Position numbers and translations under genes: made by a program. Below are positions 28,344-37,270 of a DNA stretch of 64,000 nt, one piece after another. This stretch comes from Thiogranum sp. (GTDB lineage Bacteria > Pseudomonadota > Gammaproteobacteria > DSM-19610), in the NCBI GenBank assembly GCA_030148775.1, contig JASBST010000029.1, positions 1 through 64,000 of the forward strand. Direction: 5' to 3'. Below the pieces are notes generated by a model, which was not told the DNA's origin, did not search any database, and was given only the letters and a program-made list of their open reading frames with translations. Position 1 is the stretch's first letter. The number at the start of each line of letters is the position of its first letter.

Positions 28344-29444
28344 TCAGCCGTCGCTGGCGGGAATGACCGGAGTGGCCGAGACCACCTCGCCGTTCTGTGC
28401 GCGATGACGCAGCCAGTGGTCCATCAGCACCAGCGCCAGCATCGCCTCGGCGATGGGCGTGGCGCGGATGCCGACACACGGATCGTGGCGGCCGGTGGTC
28501 ACCACCTCGACCGGCTCGCCGTCCAGATTCACGCTGCGGCCCGGCAGGCGGATACTGGAGGTCGGCTTGAGCGCGATACTGACCCGTATCTCCTGCCCCG
28601 AGGAGATACCCCCGAGGATGCCGCCGGCGTGATTGCTGAGAAACCCCCGCGGGGTGATTTCGTCGCGATGCTCGGTGCCTTTCTGCGCCACGCAGTCGAA
28701 CCCGGCGCCGATTTCCACACCCTTGACGGCATTGATGCTGAGCATCGCATGACCGATATCCGCATCGAGGCGATCGAACACGGGTTCACCCAGGCCCGGC
28801 GGCACGCCGCTGGCGACGACGTTGACGCGCGCGCCCACCGAGTTGCCTTCCTTGCGCAAGGCGTCCATGTAAGCTTCCAGTTCGGCTACACGCGCCGGAT
28901 CGGCACAGAAAAACGGGTTTTCCTCGACGCTCGACCAATCTTCCAGCGCCAGCGGCAGCGGTCCCAACTGGGCCAGATAACCTCGGATCTCGATACCCAC
29001 ATGTTCCCGCAGGTACTTGCGCGCGATGGCGCCGGCGGCCACGCGCATGGCCGTTTCGCGCGCCGAGGACCGTCCGCCGCCACGGTAATCGCGCAGGCCG
29101 TACTTCTGCTGGTAGGTGTAATCGGCGTGTCCCGGCCGGAAACGGTCCTTGATCTTGCTGTAATCCTTGGAACGTTGATCCGTATTGTGGATCAGCAGCC
29201 CGATAGGGGTCCCGGTGGTCCGGCCCTCGAACACGCCGGAGAGGATCTGTACCTCGTCGGCCTCGCGCCGCTGGGTGGTGTGGCGTGATTTGCCCGGTTT
29301 GCGCCGGTCCAGGTCGCGCTGCATATCGCCCGCCTCGAGCGCCAGACCGGGCGGACAGCCGTCGACGACACAACAGATGGCGGGACCGTGGCTTTCGCCG
29401 AAGCTGGTGACTGTAAACAGTTTGCCGAAACTATTACCGGACAT
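28344..29444 (-). CDS. aroC: chorismate synthase
   Basis: Catalyses the last step of the shikimate pathway, converting EPSP to chorismate using reduced FMN. It has 366 residues, the normal length. The N-terminal signature is [28 protein letters not shown]-type sequence appears as [23 protein letters not shown], and RRPGKSR-type as [14 protein letters not shown]. The flavin-binding GGISSG motif is in [14 protein letters not shown], and the C-terminal [16 protein letters not shown] is intact. The ATG at 29444 is conventional. A small gene is divergent from it. Confidence 0.97.
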   Translation of the reverse strand: MSGNSFGKLFTVTSFGESHGPAICCVVDGCPPGLALEAGDMQRDLDRRKPGKSRHTTQRREADEVQILSGVFEGRTTGTPIGLLIHNTDQRSKDYSKIKDRFRPGHADYTYQQKYGLRDYRGGGRSSARETAMRVAAGAIARKYLREHVGIEIRGYLAQLGPLPLALEDWSSVEENPFFCADPARVAELEAYMDALRKEGNSVGARVNVVASGVPPGLGEPVFDRLDADIGHAMLSINAVKGVEIGAGFDCVAQKGTEHRDEITPRGFLSNHAGGILGGISSGQEIRVSIALKPTSSIRLPGRSVNLDGEPVEVVTTGRHDPCVGIRATPIAEAMLALVLMDHWLRHRAQNGEVVSATPVIPASDG

Positions 29445-29590
29445 GGGGGTCTATTGTACAGGAGTTTAATGGCCGCGCTATCGGGTCGGGGCAGACCCGG
29501 GCGGCGCGGTTAAAGCCTGCTGAGGTAGCGCCGCTAATTCACATGAGTCCGTCATATTCAAGTCAACCTGAACAGAAAAAGGGGGATACC

Positions 29591-29779
29591 GTGAGCCAAC
29601 AGGGTCACGCCATCGGCAACTACCTCGGCAAGCCGATTTTCGAATCCATCGAAATCCAGGACGAAGCCTATGTGTTTGATCGCATCGCCGAATACGAAGA
29701 CGACGAGTTCCCGCTCGACCGTCTGAGCGCCAACGAACTGCTGCTCGAACCGGGCCTGATTTACCGTCAGAAAGACTGA
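29591..29779 (+). CDS. small acidic protein of unknown function
   Basis: A 62-residue acidic soluble protein that I do not recognise. The GTG at 29591 is preferred because AAAGGGGGA lies a few bases upstream; an in-frame ATG at 29543 would add 16 residues of low-complexity sequence. The body (IGNYLGKPIFESIEIQDEAY, EYEDDEFPLDRLSANELLLE) looks like a real folded small protein, with regular polar/hydrophobic spacing and no stop-rich composition. It is divergent from aroC, and a short GC hairpin follows it. No functional claim is made. Confidence 0.6.
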   Translation: MSQQGHAIGNYLGKPIFESIEIQDEAYVFDRIAEYEDDEFPLDRLSANELLLEPGLIYRQKD

Positions 29780-29809
29780 GCGCGGCGACCAGGGACGGCT
29801 CGACCCCGA

Positions 29810-29827
29810 CCGCCCGGGCGGGATTTT
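29810..29827 (+). terminator. possible weak intrinsic terminator after small gene
   Basis: The self-complementary CCGCCCGGGCGG is followed by GATTTT. The stem is short with a minimal loop and the T-run is only four bases, so termination would be weak. It is the only structured element in the 29780-30018 gap, which otherwise shows nothing recognisable. Confidence 0.35.
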
Positions 29828-30018
29828 CCCCAGACGTTCAGTCATCAACATCCAGCCCTTCGAAGGGATCCCGCGATCTTCGGCAATAGCGGTTTGACCT
29901 GATCCACCGGGTCTGCATACTGTCTTGCGGTTATAGAGCCACCAGGCGTTCTCGGTCCACCCTTGCGCGGGCGGGCACCGGGATGTCGTGCGCCCGATCG
30001 CACCTGCACGATAGAAAT

Positions 30019-30939
30019 TCAGTTCAGAGCCCGGGCGAACACCGGCTGGTAAGTCTTCACCTGGGCGGCTTCCAGCAGCAATACGCCGTGGCCGCCGCGC
30101 TCGAACTCCAGCCAGGTGAAAGGCACCTGGGGGAAACAGTCGGCGAGCAACGCCTCGCTATTGCCCACCTCGATCACCAGGATGCCGTCGTCGCTGAGAA
30201 AATCCGCCGCCCGCGCGAGAATGCGCACGGCCACCTCCAGGCCTTCTTTCGCCGCCAACAGGCCGATCTCGGGCTCGTGCCGATATTCGGCCGGCAGGCT
30301 CTGCAATTCCGCGCCCGAGACATAGGGCGGGTTGCTGATGATCAGCTGGTATCGGGACTCGGGCAAGGCCGCGTACAGATCCGAATGAAACAAATGCACC
30401 CAGTCGTCGAGTCCGTGGCGCGCGACGTTGGCGCACGCCACCTCCAGCGCCTCCGGCGACAATTCCGCCGCATCCACCTCGGCATTGTCAAAATGGACGG
30501 CGCAGGCGATGGCGATACAGCCGCTGCCGGTGCACAGATCCAGCACCCGCCGCACCCCGTCCGGCTCCAACCAGGGGGAAAACCCGCGCTCTATCCACTC
30601 GGCCAGCGGCGAGCGTGGCACCAGTACGCGTTCGTCGACCGTGAACGGCAGGCCGGCGAACCAGGCCTCACCGGTCAAATAGGCCGCCGGCTTGCGGCTT
30701 TCGCTGCGCTCGGCGAATAGAGCGGCCACCACGGCTCGCTCGGAGGCCGTGAGACGGGCATCGAGGTAGTCGGCGGGAAAATCGAAGGGCAGGTGCAACG
30801 CGTGCGCCAGCAACAACCGGGCTTCGTCAAAGGCATTGTCGGTACCGTGACCGAAACACAGGCCGGCCGCCTGGAAGCGGCTGGCGCCCCAACGGATCAG
30901 ATCGCGGATGGTGACAAGTTCCTCTGGTACAGCGCTCAA
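30019..30939 (-). CDS. prmB: ribosomal protein L3 N5-glutamine methyltransferase
   Basis: SAM-dependent methyltransferase that modifies a glutamine of ribosomal protein L3. The catalytic NPPY motif (ISNPPYVSGAEL) and the SAM-binding DLCTGSGCIAIA are present. The N-terminal TIRDLIRWGASRF and FGHGTDNAFDEARLLLAHAL distinguish PrmB from PrmC. I favour a TTG at 30939 with CAGGAG six bases upstream, which gives 306 residues, the family length. An ATG at 31002 is possible and would make the protein 327 residues, overlapping the divergent sco1 start by two bases. Confidence 0.9.
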   Translation of the reverse strand: MSAVPEELVTIRDLIRWGASRFQAAGLCFGHGTDNAFDEARLLLAHALHLPFDFPADYLDARLTASERAVVAALFAERSESRKPAAYLTGEAWFAGLPFTVDERVLVPRSPLAEWIERGFSPWLEPDGVRRVLDLCTGSGCIAIACAVHFDNAEVDAAELSPEALEVACANVARHGLDDWVHLFHSDLYAALPESRYQLIISNPPYVSGAELQSLPAEYRHEPEIGLLAAKEGLEVAVRILARAADFLSDDGILVIEVGNSEALLADCFPQVPFTWLEFERGGHGVLLLEAAQVKTYQPVFARALN

Positions 30940-31000
30940 TACGATCTCCTGCGCCGGCGCCACTAGCGCCGACACGCTATCGATGGAATAATAGGCCGCC

Positions 31001-31639
31001 ATGATTATCAGCGACCCCCGAATCACACGATTGGCGCGAATTATACCTTGGTTGTTCGCGGCTGCACTGCTGTCGGCCTGCGAGCCGCCGCAGCCACCCC
31101 ACCTGCAACAAGGCACGCTGCTGCCTTCGGCCAAGCCCGTCGCCGACTTCAACCTTATAGATGACAAGGGAGAAAGTTTCACGCTGAAGGATCTGCAGGG
31201 CCGCTGGACTTTCGCCTTTTTCGGCTACACCCATTGCCCCGACGTCTGCCCCACTTCGCTGTCGATGCTGGCCAAGGTCATGGCGCGGCTGAGGCAGGAG
31301 GAAAATCTGCCGAGTCTGCCGCGCGGCCTGTTTGTCAGTGTCGATCCGGCCCGTGATACGCCCGCCACCCTGGCCAACTATGTAAAGTACTTTGATGCGG
31401 ATTTCGTCGGCGTGACCGGCAAATCGCAACAGCTGCATACCCTGACCCGCCAACTGGGCATCCTCTATGCCAAGTCCGGCGGAGATTCGGCAGACGATTA
31501 TCTGATCGATCACAGCGCGGCTATCATACTGTTCGATCCGCGCGGTCGCTTTTACGCACTCTTCAACGTGCCGCATGACCCTGACAAGATCGCCAGCGAT
31601 TTCATGTTGATCAGGAACTACTACGAGGCCAGCGAATGA
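31001..31639 (+). CDS. SCO1/SenC family copper chaperone lipoprotein
   Basis: A 212-residue periplasmic thioredoxin-fold protein that delivers copper to the CuA site of cytochrome oxidase or acts as a thiol reductant. The signal peptide ends in a lipobox (LFAAALLSAC, Cys27), so it should be membrane-tethered by lipid. The copper ligands are the CPDVC pair in GYTHCPDVCPTSL and the conserved His in DDYLIDHSAAIILFDPRG. A VSVDPARDTPATLANYV element is typical. It is followed with a four-base overlap by a PCuAC chaperone gene, a known functional pairing. Confidence 0.93.
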   Translation: MIISDPRITRLARIIPWLFAAALLSACEPPQPPHLQQGTLLPSAKPVADFNLIDDKGESFTLKDLQGRWTFAFFGYTHCPDVCPTSLSMLAKVMARLRQEENLPSLPRGLFVSVDPARDTPATLANYVKYFDADFVGVTGKSQQLHTLTRQLGILYAKSGGDSADDYLIDHSAAIILFDPRGRFYALFNVPHDPDKIASDFMLIRNYYEASE

Positions 31640-32055
31640 GATTTTTATTGGCACTGCTGGCGCTAACGACCGGCATGGTATCCGCCGATGGCGGTCTCGC
31701 GGTGCAAAACGCCTGGATCCGTGAAGCGCCGCCCGGCGCCAGCATGATGGCCGCGTACCTGACCATCGACAACGGCTCGGATCAGGACAATGCGCTGGTT
31801 GGCGTCAGCAGCCCAACATTTCCCCGCATCATGATGCACCGGTCGGAGACGGTGGACGGCATCGCCCGCATGCAGCATGTCGAACGAATCGCCCTGCCGG
31901 CCCATGGCTCGGTGGAACTTGCGCCGGGGGGGTATCACCTGATGATGGCGACACCCGACCCGCAACCCGTGGCCGGCGAGCGCGTTGCGCTCACCCTCCA
32001 TTTCGCCGACGGGGGCGAACAGCAGGTCATGGCGCCAGTCAAAAAAAAGCCTTGA
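31636..32055 (+). CDS. PCu(A)C periplasmic copper chaperone
   Basis: A 139-residue secreted copper chaperone. After a short signal peptide (1-17, ending VSADGG) it has the exact copper motif H(M)-x10-M-x21-H-x-M: His68 of MMHRS, Met79 of ARMQH, and His101/Met103 of YHLMM, counted approximately from the ATG. PCuAC proteins pass Cu(I) to Sco1 or directly to cytochrome oxidase. The ATG overlaps the sco1 stop, so the two are co-translated. The C-terminal tail MAPVKKKP is basic. Assignment is secure; the recipient oxidase is not in this window. Confidence 0.93.
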   Translation: MRFLLALLALTTGMVSADGGLAVQNAWIREAPPGASMMAAYLTIDNGSDQDNALVGVSSPTFPRIMMHRSETVDGIARMQHVERIALPAHGSVELAPGGYHLMMATPDPQPVAGERVALTLHFADGGEQQVMAPVKKKP

Positions 32056-32945
32056 ACGGGAAGTCGCGGGTGGAGCGGACAGCCAGCTGGTGGGACCAAC
32101 TCAAGTCCTGGTGGCTGTATCCCCTGCCCCAGCATGCGATTTCCCGTCTCACCTATCGCCTTACACGTATCCAGACGCCTTGGTTCAAGAATGCCCTGAT
32201 CCGCTGGTTCGCCGAGGCCTATAAAGTAGACTGGCGCGAGGCCCGCTACCAGCGGCCTGCCGATTACGCCACTTTCAACGCCTTTTTCACCCGCAGCCTG
32301 CACGCCGATGCCCGTCCGCTCGCCGGCGATGCGTCGACCCTTGTCAGCCCCGCCGACGGACGCGTCAGTCAGCTCGGCGATATCGACGGCGAGGCGATAT
32401 TTCAGGCCAAGGGGCACCAGTTCAGCGTGACTGAATTACTCGGCGGCGACAGCACGCTGGCGGCGGAATTCGAGGATGGGAAATTCATCACGGTCTATCT
32501 CTCGCCGCGGGCTTCCCACCGTGTGCACATGCCGTTTGCCGGAAAACTCCGCCAGACCCTGTACGTTCCCGGGCGCCTGTACAGCGTCGCGCCGCACACG
32601 GTGCGCAGCATACCGCGCCTGTTTGCCCGCAATGAACGCCTGGTCTGTGTGTTCGACAGCGACGCCGGCCCGATGGCCGTGGTGCTGGTGGGCGCGATCA
32701 ACGTCGCGGCGATCGAGACCGTCTGGTCGGGACTGGTGACGCCACCGCCGCGCCCCAGCGTGCAAATGCGTGACTGGAGCGCTGAAGATATCAGCCTGGC
32801 GCGCGGCGCGGAGATGGGTCGCTTCAATATGGGGTCGACCGTGATCCTCTTATTCGGGCGCGAACGAATAAACTGGTCGTCCCAGGTGGACGCCGAACAA
32901 CACCTGCGCATGGGTCAGGCCATCGGCGCTCTGTCGGGGCACTGA
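32052..32945 (+). CDS. psd: phosphatidylserine decarboxylase proenzyme
   Basis: Makes phosphatidylethanolamine from phosphatidylserine at the inner membrane. It has up to 297 residues. The self-cleavage site GST is in RFNMGSTVILLFGRER, where Ser becomes the pyruvoyl group; Met-Gly replaces the commoner Leu-Gly before it. HRVHMPFAGKL and the membrane-associating N-terminal LPQHAISRLTYRL are conserved. The start is uncertain: TTG 32052 overlaps the PCuAC stop, and GTG 32070 is an alternative. The gene appears to be in one unit with sco1 and PCuAC, which is probably positional rather than functional. Confidence 0.93.
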   Translation: MNGKSRVERTASWWDQLKSWWLYPLPQHAISRLTYRLTRIQTPWFKNALIRWFAEAYKVDWREARYQRPADYATFNAFFTRSLHADARPLAGDASTLVSPADGRVSQLGDIDGEAIFQAKGHQFSVTELLGGDSTLAAEFEDGKFITVYLSPRASHRVHMPFAGKLRQTLYVPGRLYSVAPHTVRSIPRLFARNERLVCVFDSDAGPMAVVLVGAINVAAIETVWSGLVTPPPRPSVQMRDWSAEDISLARGAEMGRFNMGSTVILLFGRERINWSSQVDAEQHLRMGQAIGALSGH

Positions 32946-32968
32946 ATACGGTGGCCGGAAGGCGCCGC

Positions 32969-34348
32969 TTAGTTGTTGTTGATCAGGACTTCCACGCGGC
33001 GATTCGCCGCCCGCCCGTCGGGCGACTCGTTGCTTGCCACCGGCCGTTCCTCGCCATAGCCGGTGGCGATGATACGGCTCGCCGGCACGTTGCCCACCTC
33101 GACGAGGAAGCGTGCCACATTGTCGGCGCGTGCCTGTGACAACCGTTTGTTGCTGGCATCGGTGCCGGCGGAATCCGTGTGCCCGGAAATCTCAATGTAA
33201 CTCTGCGGAAAGGTCTGCACCGCCTGGATAATCCTGTTCATCAGGGCGAAATTGTCGGGGCCGATTTCGCTGCGCCCCGAGGGGAAACGGAAGCCGTGCG
33301 CCGAGATCAGGACGTTGCGCTGTTGCTGATAGACGCGCGCCTCGGCGGGGCTGAATAGCGACTGTACTTTATCGACAGCCGCGCGCTGTTCCGCCGTCAA
33401 CGACAACTCCTGTTCGTACTGCGAGCGTTGCGCCGCCGTGTCGTCGCGCTGCTGCTTGAGCTCGCGTATCGACTGCTGCAGACCCAATACCAGATCGCGA
33501 TTGGACTTGTTGACGGGTAGCTGCGTTGCCAACGGCGCGTTGATGGTACCGAGTTGTTCCTGATACCAGAGTATGGTGTCCTCACGGGTATAATCGCGAC
33601 GCTCGAAATCCTTGATCAGCTCGGTGATCGCCGCGCTTTTCTCGGCCAGGAAGCGGGCACGTCTGGCGTGGGCGTCGGCTTTCGCGGTGTGGGTTCGGTC
33701 GGCCTCCAGCACCGATTCAGCCAAGCGCATTTCCTCGGTCGCGAGCTTGAAGGTCTTGGGCGCGAATTTCATCGCATCGCGCTCGCGGGCCGCCGCTATG
33801 GCCGCCACGGCCGCCTCCACCGTGCCCTGTTTGAGCGCGGCGAGTTCCAGCCTCTCGTAACCGGCCAGCAACGCGGGCCGACGTTGCTTGGCGTCCTCAA
33901 GACGACCGCGTTCCACCAGATTGGCCAGTTTACGAAAGTCCTTTTCCAGCACCGCGCTCTGCGGCGCCAGAGAGGCTGCCGCACCGGCGGCGGCCGCCCT
34001 TTTGCGCACCTCGATCACTTCGCGAAGAATGTCGCGGCTGATCGCCGCGCGCTCATTGGCGTTGTTCAGTGTCTCGATGCCGGCGTTGGCGGCGCCATTG
34101 GCGCTGTTGGGACGACCGGCAGCGGCCGCTCCGACCGCCTCCGCATAGTGAGCCTGCGCACGGCTATAACCGGTGGGTGCCAGATCCGGAACGCCTTGCG
34201 CGGCGGCTTCCTGCAAGCGCTGGTCGAGCAGCGCGACGCGCTCGTAGCGTGTCAGAACCTCGTCTTCGGTCAGCTTGGGCGTACCGGCGCACCCGGCCAC
34301 GACGGCGATGACTACGAGCAAAAAGTGACTACGCAGAGCAGTTTTCAT
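32969..34348 (-). CDS. OmpA-family lipoprotein with DUF4398-like N-terminus
   Basis: A 459-residue envelope lipoprotein. The signal peptide ends in lipobox VVAGC (Cys20). An Ala/Arg/Glu-rich helical region follows, with TPR- or DUF4398-like character (about 30-330) and likely coiled coil around 290-345 (LQQSIRELKQQRDDTAAQ). The C-terminal OmpA peptidoglycan-binding domain (about 345-459) has SGHTDSAGTDASNKRLSQARADNV and GYGEERPVA. The ATG at 34348 gives the signal peptide directly; the longer frame adds 36 residues with no export signal. It likely links the outer membrane to peptidoglycan. Its specific role is unknown. Confidence 0.87.
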   Translation of the reverse strand: MKTALRSHFLLVVIAVVAGCAGTPKLTEDEVLTRYERVALLDQRLQEAAAQGVPDLAPTGYSRAQAHYAEAVGAAAAGRPNSANGAANAGIETLNNANERAAISRDILREVIEVRKRAAAAGAAASLAPQSAVLEKDFRKLANLVERGRLEDAKQRRPALLAGYERLELAALKQGTVEAAVAAIAAARERDAMKFAPKTFKLATEEMRLAESVLEADRTHTAKADAHARRARFLAEKSAAITELIKDFERRDYTREDTILWYQEQLGTINAPLATQLPVNKSNRDLVLGLQQSIRELKQQRDDTAAQRSQYEQELSLTAEQRAAVDKVQSLFSPAEARVYQQQRNVLISAHGFRFPSGRSEIGPDNFALMNRIIQAVQTFPQSYIEISGHTDSAGTDASNKRLSQARADNVARFLVEVGNVPASRIIATGYGEERPVASNESPDGRAANRRVEVLINNN

Positions 34349-34549
34349 GAGCGGAGGTTCTCCAGGTCCGTTTCGAGCACGGCGGGCGCTATCAATATAA
34401 CTCATGCGGGCTGCGAGCAGTACCTTTGCCCCGACGGCGCACCGTGCCGGCGCCAATTAAGTGCCGATCGGAGGAAAAATCTACTTTTTTGTCAACCTCC
34501 AGGACGTTCGCGCGTTAGGTGGGTATTGTGACCGCAAGAGGATTGAACG

Positions 34550-34957
34550 ATGAGAAATTTGCGCAAGGCTCTGTTTATTCTGACCCTGGGCGCCGGCGCG
34601 ACGCTCAGCGGCGGCGCCCAGGCTGGCGAGCGTTTCAGCCTGTACTATTCCACCGGCGCCTATTCGGGTCACGGATCCGGGTATCGGCACAGCTATGGTT
34701 TCGACCACCCGGAGCGGCATCGCCATGGGCGCCACCACCGCTATGGCTATCGCGAGCATCCGCATGCACGGCATCACCGCGACAGGCACCGCGAACACGG
34801 GTCACACCAGCGCAAAGCGCATCGCTGGTATCGACACGGAGGCCATCACCGCTGGCACGCCGAGCGACGCGCTCATCGCGACTACCGCTATCGGCATCAC
34901 AGTCGGGATCATCGGCGTACGCAGCCTCGCGCCTATGCCTACCGCGACCGGCATTAA
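34550..34957 (+). CDS. secreted His/Arg-rich protein
   Basis: A 135-residue exported protein that I cannot place in a named family. The signal peptide (1-25) ends SGGAQAG. The mature part is low-complexity, with 24 histidines in about 110 residues mixed with comparable numbers of arginine, plus Tyr and Asp (RHRHGRHHRYGYREHPHARHH type). That composition suggests divalent metal binding or polyanion binding in the periplasm. AAGAGG precedes the ATG by seven bases. It lies 55 bases before an ECF sigma factor gene on the same strand and may be part of that operon. Its reality is supported by the clear export signal and ribosome site. Confidence 0.7.
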   Translation: MRNLRKALFILTLGAGATLSGGAQAGERFSLYYSTGAYSGHGSGYRHSYGFDHPERHRHGRHHRYGYREHPHARHHRDRHREHGSHQRKAHRWYRHGGHHRWHAERRAHRDYRYRHHSRDHRRTQPRAYAYRDRH

Positions 34958-35012
34958 GCGTGTTTCGCTGCCGACTGGCCGCCCGGATTGGGACAGCGTA
35001 TTCTTGCCCCTG

Positions 35013-35621
35013 ATGGACGCCGAACCCACCGGCGACGGGCGCGTCGAAGCGGCGCTGTCACTGGACAATTTCCTGCGTACGGTACAGCACAAAGCGTATC
35101 AGATCGCTTATGGCGCGCTGTGGGACCGCGAGAGCGCGCTCGATGTGGTGCAGGAGAGTCTGCTGCGGTTTGTCGACTACTACCGGCACAAACCGGCTTC
35201 GGACTGGCCGGCCTTATTCCGCAGCGTCCTCAACAGCCGGATCAACGACCAGCGGCGCAAACGGCTGTTGGCGCGTGGCGGCCGACGACTGTTGTCGCTG
35301 ACCGGGTTGACGTTTGGCGCCCCGGCGGACGACGCCGACGAGGAAGCCGAGCTCCCGGCGTCGGTCGACGGACGCCCGGCGCGTAACCCGGAGCACGAAG
35401 CGGCGAACGGCGAACTGCAACGGCTCATCGAGCGTGCGGTGGGCAGCCTGCCGCAGCGTCAACGCCAGGTGTTCCTGTTGCGCGAACAGCTGGGCCTGAG
35501 CATTCAGGAGACGGCGGATACGCTTGGCTGTTCCGCCAACAGTATCAAGCAGCATCACTTTCGCGCCTTGCGGGCGCTGCGTGGTCAACTGGCAGAGGTA
35601 TGGCAGCATGAACGGCTTTGA
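35013..35621 (+). CDS. ECF-type RNA polymerase sigma factor
   Basis: A 202-residue extracytoplasmic-function sigma factor. Region 2 is at about 15-80 (LDNFLRTVQHKAYQIAYGAL, DVVQESLLRFVDYY, WPALFRSVLNSRINDQRR). An unusual acidic linker follows (DDADEEAELP), and region 4 is at about 135-195 (LPQRQRQVFLLREQLGLSIQ, ADTLGCSANSIKQHHFRALR). The ATG at 35013 is the first in frame with proper region 2 and no extra sequence; no strong ribosome site is visible. It overlaps the next gene, a zinc-finger-type anti-sigma candidate, by 14 bases. The sigma/anti-sigma/DUF3106 order resembles sets in betaproteobacteria. Its regulon is unknown. Confidence 0.88.
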   Translation: MDAEPTGDGRVEAALSLDNFLRTVQHKAYQIAYGALWDRESALDVVQESLLRFVDYYRHKPASDWPALFRSVLNSRINDQRRKRLLARGGRRLLSLTGLTFGAPADDADEEAELPASVDGRPARNPEHEAANGELQRLIERAVGSLPQRQRQVFLLREQLGLSIQETADTLGCSANSIKQHHFRALRALRGQLAEVWQHERL

Positions 35622-36030
35622 GCAACATCCGGACCCCGAAGTGTTGGATAAGTTGCGCGCGGGAATGTTCGACGACGATCCGCAGCAACGCCTGCATCTC
35701 GAACAACATCTGAGCCGGTGCCCGGCCTGTCGCGACGCCTACGACTGGCCCGACCGACTGGGGACCTGCGGCGGGGTCGCCGACGAGCAGCTGGACTGGC
35801 TGCGGCAACAGGCGCTGCGCGCACGGCGGCCGACGTCACGCCGCTGGCTGCCGGCGGCGGCCGCGGCGGCCTTGTTGTTGGCCGTATTCGGCTTGGCGAC
35901 GCTCGACCGCCGACCGGCACCGCCGCCACAGGTCGCCGCCGGCGAGGCGCAGGTGCCTGACCTCTACGAGGACCTGGACTTCTATTTGTGGTTGGCCGAC
36001 CATAAGGGCAAACCGGACTCCTCCACCTGA
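35608..36030 (+). CDS. putative membrane anti-sigma factor with zinc-finger-like motif
   Basis: A 140-residue protein probably controlling the ECF sigma factor encoded just upstream. The N-terminal domain has the His-x3-Cys-x2-Cys signature of zinc-binding anti-sigma domains (EQHLSRCPACRDAY, about residues 33-44). A single membrane segment lies at about 82-99 (PAAAAAALLLAVFGLATL), followed by a short acidic periplasmic tail with DLYEDLDFYLWLADHKG. This topology, soluble domain inside and sensor tail outside, is standard for ECF anti-sigma factors. ATG 35608 lies inside the sigma gene, so the pair is coupled. No homologue name is certain; it occupies the place of DUF3619 in related loci. Confidence 0.75.
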   Translation: MNGFEQHPDPEVLDKLRAGMFDDDPQQRLHLEQHLSRCPACRDAYDWPDRLGTCGGVADEQLDWLRQQALRARRPTSRRWLPAAAAAALLLAVFGLATLDRRPAPPPQVAAGEAQVPDLYEDLDFYLWLADHKGKPDSST

Positions 36031-36037
36031 CGCCCGT

Positions 36038-36379
36038 ATGAAGATTAAACGACTGATCCTCCTACCGCTGCTTGTCTGCCTGCAGGTCCCCGGCGCGCTG
36101 GCGGAGCCGGGAACCGGCCGAATCGATCTCGCCCAGCGCGGTCAGATCCCCTGGCAATCGCTGTCGGCCGAGGAACAGGCGGCGCTCAAGCGTTATCGCA
36201 ACCGCTGGGACCGCTACAGCGGCGATCGCCAGAGCGAACTGCGCCAGGGCGCGCGGCGCTATCTGCAGCTGCCACAGCAAAAACGACGTGAAGTTGAACA
36301 GCAGCGTCGACAGTATCGTGACATGTCGCCGGAACAGCGGCGGCGCCTGCGCGAGGAATACCAACGCGAACGCCACTGA
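36038..36379 (+). CDS. DUF3106 family periplasmic protein
   Basis: A 113-residue secreted protein of the DUF3106 type. A signal peptide (1-22, ending GALAEP) precedes a strongly charged helical body rich in Arg, Gln and Glu, with IPWQSLSAEEQAAL and DMSPEQRRRLREEY, the repeating W-x-x-L-(S/T)-P-x-x-(Q/R) pattern of the family. It follows the anti-sigma gene by seven bases and is probably the last gene of the sigma operon. Similar small charged proteins accompany ECF sigma factors elsewhere; a periplasmic sensing or chaperone role akin to CpxP/RseB is speculation. Confidence 0.8.
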   Translation: MKIKRLILLPLLVCLQVPGALAEPGTGRIDLAQRGQIPWQSLSAEEQAALKRYRNRWDRYSGDRQSELRQGARRYLQLPQQKRREVEQQRRQYRDMSPEQRRRLREEYQRERH

Positions 36380-36466
36380 GCGTGCCATTGCGTCAGTCGA
36401 CGTCCTATTCACAGGTCGGTTGCCAGTCGGTACAATGGCCGGCTCTGAGCGAAAGATATCACCCCT

Positions 36467-37270
36467 ATGCACCCTATGCTGAACATCGCGGTGCGCGCAG
36501 CGCGTAACGCCGGAGAAATCATTGTCCGCCATTCCAACCGCATCGACGAACTGACGGTTGCAAGCAAGGACCGCAATGATTTCGTCTCCGAGGTGGACCG
36601 ACAGGCTGAAGACGAAATCATCGCCGTCATCCGCAAAGCCTACCCCGATCACGCCATTCTCGCCGAAGAGAGCGGCCAGCGTCACGGAAAGGACGGGGAC
36701 TTTCTGTGGATTATCGATCCGCTCGACGGCACCACCAATTTCCTGCATGGCATGCCCCAGTTCGCCGTCTCGATCGCCTTGCAACACAAAGGGCGTCTCG
36801 AGCAGGGGGTGATCTACGACCCGATGCGCCAGGAGCTGTTCACGGCCAGTCGCGGCAGCGGAGCCTTTCTCGACAATCGCCGTATCCGGGTCAGCAAGCA
36901 GGTCGGTCTGAACGGCGCGCTGTTGGGCACGGGCTTTCCTTACAAAGACCAGGCGCATCTTGAGACTTATTTGGCAATGTTCAAGGCGCTGATTGTCGAT
37001 AGCGCCGGCATACGCCGGCCTGGTTCGGCCGCGCTCGATCTGGCCTACGTCGCCGCCGGGCGCTTCGATGGATTCTGGGAGATCGGGCTCAAGCCTTGGG
37101 ACATGGCCGCCGGGATACTGCTGGTGCGGGAAGCCGGTGGCCTGGTCGGCGATTTCGCCGGCGGTCACGACTACCTGACAACCGGCAACGTCGTCGCCGC
37201 GGCACCCAAATTGTTCCCCGCCATGTTGCGCGAAATCCGCCCCCACCTGACACCCGCCCTGTCGTCCTAA
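36467..37270 (+). CDS. suhB: inositol-1-monophosphatase family protein SuhB
   Basis: A 267-residue Mg2+-dependent phosphatase that acts on inositol-1-phosphate. In E. coli SuhB also joins the rRNA antitermination complex through NusA and RNA polymerase. The metal-binding motifs are intact: EESG (Glu in LAEESGQRHG), the WIIDPLDGTTNFLHG signature, and WDMAAGILLVREAGG. The start is ATG 36467; a second Met three codons later (MHPMLN) is equally conventional. The gene is read toward the small Cys-motif protein and convergent with the secF operon. Neighbourhood with queA-tgt-sec genes is common in gammaproteobacteria. Confidence 0.96.
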   Translation: MHPMLNIAVRAARNAGEIIVRHSNRIDELTVASKDRNDFVSEVDRQAEDEIIAVIRKAYPDHAILAEESGQRHGKDGDFLWIIDPLDGTTNFLHGMPQFAVSIALQHKGRLEQGVIYDPMRQELFTASRGSGAFLDNRRIRVSKQVGLNGALLGTGFPYKDQAHLETYLAMFKALIVDSAGIRRPGSAALDLAYVAAGRFDGFWEIGLKPWDMAAGILLVREAGGLVGDFAGGHDYLTTGNVVAAAPKLFPAMLREIRPHLTPALSS

